Below are positions 14,212-22,300 of a DNA stretch of 26,058 nucleotides, in pieces; position 1 is the first letter of the stretch, and the number at the start of each line of letters is the position of its first letter. The position numbers and the translations under genes were made by a program. The DNA comes from a virus. The stretch spans positions 1 to 26,058 of IMG/VR virus record IMGVR_UViG_3300022752_000340. The stretch is one strand, 5' to 3'. Under the pieces are notes generated by a model, which was not told the DNA's origin, did no database searches, and worked only from the letters and a program-made list of their open reading frames with translations.

Positions 14212-15832
14212 AGATTGCCTTCCCCTTTTGGTAGTGTTCGGGTTTGTTGTGGTTTTTAAGTAGGTCATCGGGGTTGCCTCCGGTGAACATCGGATTCTCG
14301 TGTTTGAATTGGATATGTCTAGCCTCAACTATCACCCCATCCTCATAAGCTCGGTCAGTCACCTCGTTGTCTGAATATATGCCATCGCTAACTTGATACT
14401 CTGGGCAGAACATCTCCCCTTGTTTCTTGAGCCTAGATTGCGTCATAATAGCCATACAGAGGAGTTTGTCTTGCCGTAGGCCATCTGATACTGCCAACAC
14501 TTTCTCCTCCGCTGTATCCCCCATAGCGGTCGAAATTAGGGCATCCCAATGGCGGGGTGGTGTCCAATCATCGCTCATTTGAATGATAATCTCCCCCTTG
14601 GCTAACTTTGCCCCTGCGTTCCAAGCGTTGACGATGCCTCCGGGGTTGCACCTAATGGCTTGGTGGGGGGTATAATCAATCGCCTCATCGTGATCTACCA
14701 TAAACAACCATTCAACCTCTAGGGGCTTTTGGGCTAGGCAAAGCCATTGCCAACGCCTCTGCCAAGCTACTTGTGGCCTCCCCTTGGTTGCGTGGATAAT
14801 GCTGATCTTGGGGGCGGGTCGCATCTTCTTAATCTTTTCAGCTTCGCTAGCCTCTCCTACACACACGGCCGCTGTCTCGTATAAGTCCATCGCTTGCCAG
14901 TTGTAAATCGCCTCGACAAGATTCCAGTAATGGGCTTTTGGGCGATGCAGAGTCATACAGGCTCTTGCCGAGCCGTAGCTCTTTAGCCAGTTGCCTTTCC
15001 CCGCCCAATGATTCGCTATGTAAAAATAAGCCTCTCGGCGGTCTGGTTGCAGGGCTACTGCTTGACCTAGATAAGAAAGCCTCTCGTTGTCTGGAACACA
15101 TCGGCCAAGATTGCAAAGCACATCGTAGCGAAGCGTATCCTCTAGCTCTGAAAAGGTTAAGGCTCGCAAGCTGGAATCAATACACTTGTCCATCTGATTC
15201 GATAAGAAGTATTCTTGAGCTTGGTAGTAAAGGGCGTTGGGGGCGGTGGAAAGCGTGTCGGCTAGGATGTTAAAGTTCCTTTCAGCACTTTTGGACTTAT
15301 AGCCGTTAGGCTTATGGATTCTGAAAATCTTATCCACGCCAATCGTCTTGTTCGGCTCTTTAGTAACAAGCATTTCATGGATTCGGTTCTTCCAACTACA
15401 AGTCCCCCTCTTGGAAATTTCTTCTCTAAGGGGCAACAAACCAGCATTTTGCACATCGTATCTCAACGCCACAAGGTGAGCGTCCTTTTCAACGGCAAGG
15501 TCAATAGCCTCTTCGACAACCCTCGCCCCATCCTCGGCCATCACATCGTCAGCATCTACCCATAAACACCACTCGTTTGAACACGCACCAAGAGCCGTGT
15601 TCCTTGCCGTAGCAAAATCGTCTATGTGAGGCCAATCAGTTCTTTGATTCTGGTAGTGAACGATTTTTGCACCCAGAGCTTTGGCAATTTCTTCTGTTTT
15701 GTCTGGGACAAGATTCCCCCTAGCGATGCAGACAACAAGCTCCGCTGAAATGGGTTTGAAACTTTCCAAACATCGGCCAATGTATTCTTCTTCATTGCCA
15801 GCAATTAAATAGGTAGAGATAGGATATTTCAA
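14180..15832 (-). CDS. Double-domain family 2 glycosyltransferase with helical-repeat linker
   Basis: A 550-residue protein starting at a TTG (15832), the only start before residue 98; no SD is seen. Residues 1-135 are a GT-A family 2 domain: ISTYLIAGNEEEYIGRCLES, then WVDADD (91-96) as the DXD metal and nucleotide site. Residues about 185-330 are helical with TPR-like spacing (LYYQAQEYFLSNQMDKCIDS). Residues 342-515 look like a second GT-A domain, with ISIIHATKGRP, DHDE (380-383), a possible DXD at SDDW (420-423) and KHENP (510-514). So one chain may carry two transferase centres. The N-terminal part resembles TPR-linked family 2 enzymes. Substrate is unknown; virion or cell-surface glycosylation is inferred from context. 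Confidence 0.75.
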   Translation of the reverse strand: MKYPISTYLIAGNEEEYIGRCLESFKPISAELVVCIARGNLVPDKTEEIAKALGAKIVHYQNQRTDWPHIDDFATARNTALGACSNEWCLWVDADDVMAEDGARVVEEAIDLAVEKDAHLVALRYDVQNAGLLPLREEISKRGTCSWKNRIHEMLVTKEPNKTIGVDKIFRIHKPNGYKSKSAERNFNILADTLSTAPNALYYQAQEYFLSNQMDKCIDSSLRALTFSELEDTLRYDVLCNLGRCVPDNERLSYLGQAVALQPDRREAYFYIANHWAGKGNWLKSYGSARACMTLHRPKAHYWNLVEAIYNWQAMDLYETAAVCVGEASEAEKIKKMRPAPKISIIHATKGRPQVAWQRRWQWLCLAQKPLEVEWLFMVDHDEAIDYTPHQAIRCNPGGIVNAWNAGAKLAKGEIIIQMSDDWTPPRHWDALISTAMGDTAEEKVLAVSDGLRQDKLLCMAIMTQSRLKKQGEMFCPEYQVSDGIYSDNEVTDRAYEDGVIVEARHIQFKHENPMFTGGNPDDLLKNHNKPEHYQKGKAIYEKRKSNNWM

Positions 15833-15872
15833 GGGGATTTCGGGGTTGAGGATTTTAGTTCATAAGGATGTC

Positions 15873-15908
15873 AAAAAGAAAAGGGGGGAGAGCTTTCGCC
15901 CTCCCCCC
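15873..15908 (-). terminator. Intrinsic terminator after the major capsid gene
   Basis: Read on the minus strand, GGGGGGAGGGC-GAAA-GCTCTCCCCCC forms an 11-bp stem (one G-U) capped by a GAAA tetraloop, followed by TTTTCTTTTT. It lies about 28 bases after the capsid stop and before the sugar cassette. It should end most capsid transcripts. No consensus sigma-70 promoter is visible in the next 40 bases: a TTGACA abuts the T-run, with TAAAAT only 11 bases further on, which is too close for a normal pair. Confidence 0.85.
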
Positions 15909-15936
15909 ATTCCTATGAAACAACCAACAGCAATCT

Positions 15937-16908
15937 TTAGCTTGCGGAGTAGTTGGTGGTGATACGAACGGCGGCGTTCGGGTCAATCACAACTTCGTCC
16001 GTGTTCATACGCACACGCAACACTTGGCTACGGCGAGCTTCGTCACGATAGCTTTCGGAGACGAAACCACCGGCCGAGTCACCCGACCAAACCAAGGTGC
16101 GTCCGATTCCACCAGCGGTGAACTCACCACCAGCAATCTGACCTACAATGATCTTGGTATCTGGAACAACGAATGAACCAGAATAAGTTTTGTTCTTACC
16201 AGCGGTGTTGTAAGCCGCACGGCCAACGAGGAGATTCTGAACTCCAAGAGCCGCCGCAATTTCAGCTTCGCTCAACAACCTAGCACCAGTATTCGAGATA
16301 ACTCCAAAGAACTGATTCTGGAGGAGGGTAGAGCGTCTGATTAACTCAAACACATTGGCAGACATCGCAACGCAATTCGCCTCATAACCATATTGAGCAA
16401 GAGCCAACTTGGCCGCCGCCACATCACGAGCCGCATCAACTGTGGCGATGAGGGTGTTTGTGTATGCAACTGCACGAGTCTGGTCAGCAATGGTGAAGGG
16501 AGTCGTTGCATTCCAGAGAAGATCGGATACCCGCTTCTCGTGGGAGAGCTTCAACTGACGGAGCAAGAACTTCGCTGTCTCGGCCTCATAGGCGAAGAAA
16601 CGATTTAAGTCCTTAGCCGCATCGTCCGGAATTAGCTCTTCGAGACCTACCTCGTTCGTTGCGTAGTTTGCCGAGCTAAAGGAACGAATGCCACGAGAAT
16701 AGCTCGAGCCGCTTTCACGAGCCAGAGCATTGTTGGTCAAGAGTTCCCCACCAGCTAACTGAACTTTGAGGTATGTTCCAGCCTTTGCATCTACATTCTG
16801 CAAGGGGAGGAGTTGCGAACCGATCAAACCGATGTCGGCTTGAGGAGCTTCGATCAACGCTTGGCTGATGTCTGCCCGAATAGTTGTGCCGCCGTTTACA
16901 TATGCCAT
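15937..16908 (-). CDS. Major capsid protein, HK97-fold type
   Basis: A 323-residue protein following the protease-scaffold and decoration-like genes. The pattern fits HK97-fold capsids of the group with GpA terminase: an N-terminal helix, an extended arm with KVQLAGGELLTNNALARE, a spine helix FFAYEAETAKFLLRQLKLSHEKRVSDLLW (about residues 104-132, with the conserved ...E.R.S.L.. ending), an A-domain block GARLLSEAEIAAALGVQNLLVGRA, and a C-terminal strand SYRDEARRSQVLRVR followed by DEVVIDPNAAVRI. No protease cut site is obvious. The leader AAAGAAAGACTAAAATAT gives an SD of moderate strength, and a strong terminator follows the stop. High copy number is expected. Confidence 0.85.
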   Translation of the reverse strand: MAYVNGGTTIRADISQALIEAPQADIGLIGSQLLPLQNVDAKAGTYLKVQLAGGELLTNNALARESGSSYSRGIRSFSSANYATNEVGLEELIPDDAAKDLNRFFAYEAETAKFLLRQLKLSHEKRVSDLLWNATTPFTIADQTRAVAYTNTLIATVDAARDVAAAKLALAQYGYEANCVAMSANVFELIRRSTLLQNQFFGVISNTGARLLSEAEIAAALGVQNLLVGRAAYNTAGKNKTYSGSFVVPDTKIIVGQIAGGEFTAGGIGRTLVWSGDSAGGFVSESYRDEARRSQVLRVRMNTDEVVIDPNAAVRITTNYSAS

Positions 16909-16937
16909 ATATTTTAGTCTTTCTTTTTTAGGTTAAA

Positions 16938-17297
16938 TTACTGGGTTAAGGGAACTGCGACTTCGATGACCGCATCAGCCGCACCCGCTTCGAGGGCAAC
17001 CCCGACAACGCCAACATTGGCGGCCGCAGTTGTTACGAGGCCAGAACCAGTCGTGGCTACCAAGCCCCCGATGGCAATCGCTGTCTCGCAAGTTGCAAAA
17101 TAGGTTGGGTAGAACAGCTTGACTGCGCCGTTGTCACCAGCCGCTACATCGCTGATGGTAGAACCAACGCAACGAGCAGAACCGGAGACAGCCGCACGAG
17201 CCGTGCCGTCCGTGTGAATCTCTGCGAATCGGTAAGCCGAGATCGCCGAGGCAAAGTTAAAGGTGCGAACTGCACCACCGTCAATATTTGTAGCCAT
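16938..17297 (-). CDS. Capsid decoration-like protein (DUF2190-like)
   Basis: A 119-residue beta-rich protein rich in A, G, V and T, starting MATNIDGGAVRTFNFASAIS. The sequence alternates strands and short loops, for example SAYRFAEIHTDGTARAAV, and ends GAADAVIEVAVPLTQ. It sits between the protease-scaffold and the capsid gene, where lambda has gpD and where DUF2190-type decoration proteins are often encoded. AAGAAGGA precedes the ATG. A trimeric head-stabilising role is inferred from position and composition; no residue-level proof is visible. Confidence 0.65.
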   Translation of the reverse strand: MATNIDGGAVRTFNFASAISAYRFAEIHTDGTARAAVSGSARCVGSTISDVAAGDNGAVKLFYPTYFATCETAIAIGGLVATTGSGLVTTAAANVGVVGVALEAGAADAVIEVAVPLTQ

Positions 17298-17314
17298 TTT
17301 AGTATTATCCTTCT

Positions 17315-17740
17315 TTAGAGTTTAACTATACCACGAGCTTTAGCCTCGTTGTATTCGTTGGGGTTTGAGAGCATCACGGCTTTCATTGCCTTGAGCTTGC
17401 TTGTTCCGTAGTCGCTATGGGCGGCCACGAGAGCTTCAAAAGTTTTGGGTTCTTCCTTTTTCTGGGAAGGGACTTCGATTGAAGGGGATGCGGGGATGGG
17501 CTTAATGCCGAACTCGGTCAAAACTTTCTTTACAACTTCACTCATCTCCTCTTGCTTTTCCTCATCAACAGATTCGCCTTCGGCTTTTGCACCCTCAGCA
17601 ACTGCCTTATCTTCTTTGGCAACAGCTTGCTCGTCCATAGGGGCTTCGGCCATCTTTTCGTTCTTAGGTTTCATCGAATCTTCAATGGCCGCCAAGCGAA
17701 CCTTGATATCTTCGATATCTTTCATATAATTGTTTTCCAT
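17315..17740 (-). CDS. Probable nested scaffold protein (internal start in the protease gene)
   Basis: Codon 224 of the protease-scaffold frame is an ATG at 17740 with AAAAAGGA ten bases upstream and a TTGACA element before that. Initiation here would make a 141-residue protein covering only the scaffold part: a coiled-coil opening (MKDIEDIKVRLAAIEDS), an acidic alanine- and glutamate-rich centre, and the C-terminal capsid-binding end. Lambda gene C contains Nu3 in the same way. The start is supported by SD and element; expression itself is inferred. Confidence 0.65.
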   Translation of the reverse strand: MENNYMKDIEDIKVRLAAIEDSMKPKNEKMAEAPMDEQAVAKEDKAVAEGAKAEGESVDEEKQEEMSEVVKKVLTEFGIKPIPASPSIEVPSQKKEEPKTFEALVAAHSDYGTSKLKAMKAVMLSNPNEYNEAKARGIVKL

Positions 17741-18409
17741 ATTTGTTTTGTCCTTTTTGTCAAGTGGAGATTCCTCCACGGCTTCTTTAGTTACTGCCGG
17801 AATCGTCTTTCCTCCGCTAACATATCCCAGCTTTTCCATAAACTTTACCATTTCTTCAAAGAGGCCATTGGTGGCCGCAGGGGAGGAAACTAAATCCGCA
17901 GAGGCGATGCTCTGGGGTCGAATGTAATCCTTGCCGTTGATGGTCTCGGACTCATTTACGAAGGCTAGGGAAACTCCGAACTGGTCGGGGGCTTCGGAGG
18001 CCATCTCTTTGATTAGGCCGTAGTGGGGGGAGTTGCGGAGCAAGCGAAGGTCGGCCACCAGCTTATCTCCATCGATGCGGGGGTTGCGGGCAAAGCCGAC
18101 AACTGCGTCCAATCCGCTTCCATGGTTCATCTTAACCTTCACGCCATTCTTGGCGTTGCTCATAAGTTTGAGGGCGGTTTCTAGGCTTGTCTTATCCACG
18201 AAAAGGTCGTGTCCTTTAGCCTCTCCCACCTCCAAAATGCTCACCCCGCCTAGCTCCATTTCCTCCATCTCCTCGTCCCTATAAGTAGAATAGGCAACCG
18301 CCGCTCTTTGTGTTTCATCTGGGAACTTGGATACTGCCTCTGCATCACCCATAAAGCGGGACACAAAGTCTTGTTCGGATTCGTCTGCGGAGGGTAGGGG
18401 CAAAGGCAT
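17315..18409 (-). CDS. Prohead protease fused to scaffold
   Basis: A 364-residue protein. Residues 1-45 carry the familiar leader P-S-A-D-E-S..DFVSRFMGD...FPDETQRAAVAYS seen in phage proteases. Residues 55-185 are the protease: KMNHGSG (93-99) with H96 as likely catalytic histidine, VVGFARNP, FGVSLAF (144-150) with S147 as likely nucleophile, and ASADLVSSPAATNGLF (169-184). This fits the herpesvirus-type serine protease fold of HK97 or Mu I-like proteases. Residues 224-364 are acidic, helical scaffold. The enzyme would act inside the prohead, cutting scaffold and itself. A TAGGGA and a TTGACA element precede the ATG. Catalytic residues are inferred from motif position. Confidence 0.8.
   Translation of the reverse strand: MPLPLPSADESEQDFVSRFMGDAEAVSKFPDETQRAAVAYSTYRDEEMEEMELGGVSILEVGEAKGHDLFVDKTSLETALKLMSNAKNGVKVKMNHGSGLDAVVGFARNPRIDGDKLVADLRLLRNSPHYGLIKEMASEAPDQFGVSLAFVNESETINGKDYIRPQSIASADLVSSPAATNGLFEEMVKFMEKLGYVSGGKTIPAVTKEAVEESPLDKKDKTNMENNYMKDIEDIKVRLAAIEDSMKPKNEKMAEAPMDEQAVAKEDKAVAEGAKAEGESVDEEKQEEMSEVVKKVLTEFGIKPIPASPSIEVPSQKKEEPKTFEALVAAHSDYGTSKLKAMKAVMLSNPNEYNEAKARGIVKL
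17758..17763 (-). promoter_or_regulatory. TTGACA element before the nested scaffold start
   Basis: TTGACA stands 26 bases from its first base to the end of the internal ATG at 17740, with AAAAAGGA between. It lies within the protease reading frame. Confidence 0.35.
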
Positions 18410-18423
18410 AAATCCCTAGATTA

Positions 18424-18429
18424 TGTCAA
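18424..18429 (-). promoter_or_regulatory. TTGACA start-associated element
   Basis: TTGACATA stands 23 bases from its first base to the end of the protease ATG at 18409. It overlaps the TGA stop of the cysteine-cluster gene. Confidence 0.35.
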
Positions 18430-19310
18430 AGAAGATCGCCGTCTGCCTTGCGGTAGGAGTCTTTGACCTCACCCCCACCAGCCATCTTGAGAAACTTGTT
18501 CACCCTTGCCATCGCCCAAGCGTTGCGAGAGTTGGGCTTCCCGCCGGTAATCGTTGGCCTAAAGCTAGTCGAGAACGCCCCCGCCCCCCTGCGAAACACT
18601 TTCTTCAATGCCCCAAGGGTGGGAGCGTTTTTCTTGGGATGATCTTTCTTGAACTCGGCAATCTTGTTCTTCAATGCCTCCTCATTCTCGGCTGAAATCT
18701 CTATGTCACCAGCTTTGCTTCTGGTCGATGCTGTGCCTTGGGGGTTCTCCTTCGAGCCTTTGATTCGTTCCTTGGGAGGGGCGGGGGTTTGGGAGACTGG
18801 TCGAGCTAGTTCTTCTTTCTTATCTGTAATCGGGCCTCCCACAATCCAAGCGTCACAAGTCCTTTTGGCCGCACACTTAAAGTCAAAAATCTCGCAATAT
18901 CCTAGATCGCCAGCCACCGCAACCTCATCAGCATCAATCCCTATCCCGCCTTTTATGCAATTTAGAAGTTTGCTGGTTTGGTTAAAAGCCGCACAATTTC
19001 CACAAAGCATCTTCTTGGCCGTGACTACATCGCCTTGAAATTCGTCTGCCTTGGCTTTCCAATAGTCCTCGTTGGGTTCGTTTGGATTGGCTGGGCCGTA
19101 GTTCGCATCATCAACCGCTGTCTGCCTATTGGCTAGGTTGGTTTTGATGTCTTGGGTTGCGATTGGGCAAGCTGATGGTTCTGCCAATTCTTTTTTAGTT
19201 TTTGCATCATCCAATGATGGAATGTCTTTTCCATTGAAAAGAGTTTTAATATATATATCCATCGCCTTGTCATATTTTTCTTTATCGAAATCTTCTTTAT
19301 TGTAGGTCAT
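18426..19310 (-). CDS. Cysteine-cluster head-module protein
   Basis: A 294-residue protein coupled to the portal by an ATGA overlap. Residues 101-160 hold six cysteines: CGNC (103-106), C118, GYCEIFDFKC (137-146) and C152, ending DAWIVGGP. I know this CGNC...GYC....KC....C..W..GGP pattern from marine and freshwater phage head-module proteins; it looks like a metal or Fe-S binding knot, but its role is not established. The C-terminal part, RRGAGAFSTSFRP followed by RNAWAMARVNKFLKM (263-277), is another recurring phage module. The N-terminal 50 residues are lysine- and aspartate-rich and coded in AT-rich DNA like the neighbouring portal end. A head-assembly or DNA-associated role is a guess from position. 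Confidence 0.65.
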   Translation of the reverse strand: MTYNKEDFDKEKYDKAMDIYIKTLFNGKDIPSLDDAKTKKELAEPSACPIATQDIKTNLANRQTAVDDANYGPANPNEPNEDYWKAKADEFQGDVVTAKKMLCGNCAAFNQTSKLLNCIKGGIGIDADEVAVAGDLGYCEIFDFKCAAKRTCDAWIVGGPITDKKEELARPVSQTPAPPKERIKGSKENPQGTASTRSKAGDIEISAENEEALKNKIAEFKKDHPKKNAPTLGALKKVFRRGAGAFSTSFRPTITGGKPNSRNAWAMARVNKFLKMAGGGEVKDSYRKADGDLL

Positions 19311-22300
19311 TTTAGTTTCGGGCCTCCGTAGGATTTATAGAGATTATATACGCTTTTGCTATATTTTTTACCATTCAAGTGACCAGCAAATGTTTCGGCA
19401 ACAAATTCTAGTGGGTTAGTTTTTGCGTAATCGCTAACCTCTGAAGCAACCCTAGCCTCATTATCTGTTAGTTTTTGTTTTATATATTGTGCTGATTTTT
19501 CTTCTCCTAGTGATTGCATATGGGCGTTGTGTCCATACTCGTGAGCAAATAGGTCATTTGTGGCAAGCCATTTTGCTTTAACATTGTTATTAATCTCATC
19601 TTTTAGGGAGTTCCCTGCCACATTGAATTTTTTATCATATATTATAGCTGGGCTTCCGTCTGCCAATGTTGTTGCAACCGCATAACTTCCAGCATAGCTC
19701 GCTCCATAATTTTCTTCTAGGTTTCCTTGCAAAAGAAATTTTGGCGGTGGAATTGAATATCCTTTAGCCTTTAGATTGTTATAGGATGATTCAATCTCTT
19801 TTGCTCTTTCTAAATTGTCTGGAAGAGAGTTTATCGCTCCATCTTTTTTTAATTTTTCAGAAATATCGCTAATTTGCTTTTGCTCTTTGGTTTCCTCTCG
19901 CTTTGGAGGAAGAGGTTTTGGTGGCAAAGGCTTTGGTGGAAGAGGCTTTGGCGGTAATGGTTTCCCTTTAGGCGTTTCTTTCTTTTGCTCTGTCGGCCTT
20001 TTGTAATCCTTGGGGAATTTCCCACCGGGTCGAGTTGGGGTATAGCCTCCCTTGATTGGGGGTCTGCCGTAACCTACGGCACACTTATTGTCTGGCCCGA
20101 AAGTTCCACCCTCATCTTGCCCACAATCTCTTCCAGCAACGAACTCGGTTTTCTTGTCCCTTGCCTCCATCTGTCCAACTACTTTCCTTGCCCAAGAAAA
20201 GCCAGCATCGCCGCCCCAACCGTGCCACGCTTGCCAGCCCTTGCCCTGCTCATCCCAAGTTGCGCCCTTTTTATCGACTTCGTGGCGAGTTAGGAAGTTC
20301 AGCATTCGCCTTACTGTGTCGGGAGACAGTTTTACCCCATTTATCAAATCCCTCGCCCTAGCGATGCCCACAGGGGTCATTCCCCTTTGGCTGGGTGGTT
20401 TCGTCTCTCTAACATCCAAAGCCCTTTTAGCGGCCTCCCTAGCTCCTTGTGGTGGGGTAAAATCAATCCCGTCGTACTTTGCCAACTCAATCCCGCCCAT
20501 CATCCCCTCAATCAGCATCTTGATAGATGCGGGGTCTAGGCTTTCCAGAATCTCTAAACTACTTTTTTTTTGAGAAGTGCCAGCGGGGGCGGTCGGGGGC
20601 GTAGTAGGTTCTGGGGCTGGGGGTGTCGAGCCTCCCGAAGCATCCCCGCCTTGGTCTTTTGCGATCTGCTGTTTCTCTTCTTTGGTCGTGGGGATAGTTG
20701 TCCCAATGTTGACTCCCGCCACGATTGCCCTTGCTTGGTCTGGGCTGATGGTTGGGAAGGCCGCCGTGATAATAGATACCGCACCCTCCTTGGAAACTGC
20801 ACCCATAGCAACAGCATTGATAACATTGATAAGCGAAGCGACTTGCGCTCCATTGAGCGAAGCACCGCCGAGCATATCCTCGTCCGAGGGTTGTCCGGCA
20901 GGTGTCTGCTCGCCTTCCGCTGGGGTTGCTTGTGCTTTTTGTGAGTCTCTGGTCAATCCCTCTGCGGCGATGTCGGAAATTGTATCTGCCGAAACTTCAT
21001 ATTCACTTGCCAAATCCTTAACTAGCTTCGCCTCAATCGCCCTTTGTCGCATAGCACTTTCAAAATCTTGCCCTCGCTCTGCGTAGATGTCGGCGGCTGT
21101 TCGGAGGCCAGTCTTGAACTCGGAGATGGCTGATGCCGATTCTCTCCCCAAATCAATCGAGACATTCGCCCCAAAATTGAATATGCCCTTGGTCGTTCTG
21201 CCCCCTAAATTGTTTTCGATCAGCCCACGAGAGACAGCATCGGCAAGCACGATATTTTTGATTGGTCGCAGAACCTTGTCATCGATGAGCTTCTGGTATC
21301 TGCGAAAGGTGCGCCCTGCTTGTTGCATCTCAAGTCTTGCAGTCGGGCCAGACATAGCGGATGGGTCAACGGCGAAGCTGTAAGGGATGCCAAGGCCAAG
21401 GCAGATATTGCGGAGGAGAATCTTGTGGAACTCTGCGAACGCGCCAGATGGGCGGCTCGGGCCGTCGGGAAAAACAATATCCTCACCCGGTTCTAAATAG
21501 GAGATTTTGCCCGACTCAATCGCTTCTAGCTTAATCGTATCGCCATTAACATTCTCATCGTTTGTGAGCGTGGAGAGGTCGGAGGCATTGTTGTTATTCC
21601 TGCGAACAACTGCGGATTGAGAAGAGGCAACTCGTGCCGCCATCTTCTCAAAGTTCACGATGTCGTAAATGTCCGTGCAGTCGTTGATAGCAGTATGGAA
21701 AGCACTTACTCCTCGATATTGATCGATGCGAAGTGGGTCGAATAGGTGAAAGGCTTGGCTTGCTGGGATGGTTGCTTGGTAGGTGTAGAAATCCCCGATG
21801 CTCCTTGAATAAATATCATAAGCCGATGGTGCGCCAGTCGTTCGGTCTATATGGATTCCACCGATCAAATCTAGGCTTGTATAAACCTTGAATGGGTCGC
21901 CCACTCGGTCTGCTTCGATGCCTTGGAGTTTAAGATCGCCATCCTTGTCTCGCACTAGGGCAAAAAGAAAGTCTCCATCTCGGAGCATACTCATCACCGC
22001 TACTTGCATAAGGGTTGAGCCGGTGTGCCTTGTTGAGATGTCACACTTGTCCCACCACTCTGCCCAATATGCCTCAACCTCTGTATTGACTTCGGGGTTT
22101 TCTGTTCGGGCTTGGTAGGAGATGTTCGCGGCGGTGTGACTAGCGAACTTCATAAGGATGGAGCGAACAAGGCCAACATTCTCTGCCAAGTCCCTCGCCC
22201 TTTTCATCAGCTCCACTCGGTCATAGTTAGAACGATAATCTTCTGCACCAGAAAGGGAACTCGGCCCCTTGCGTTCCCTTGTATATTTGACCGCATCGTA

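Noticed and set aside
1554-15840. GAAATCC shortly before the starts at 1553, 8502 and 15832, three starts without SD
   Set aside because: Only three cases with varying distance to the start; chance is a sufficient explanation.
15869-15874. TTGACA after the capsid terminator as a promoter for the sugar cassette
   Set aside because: The only -10-like TAAAAT lies 11 bases on, far from the 16-18 needed; it also abuts the terminator T-run.
20088-21086. Several plus-strand frames of 100-170 residues opposite the portal
   Set aside because: They mirror the portal coding strand, are rich in S, P and C, and have no SD or family motif.
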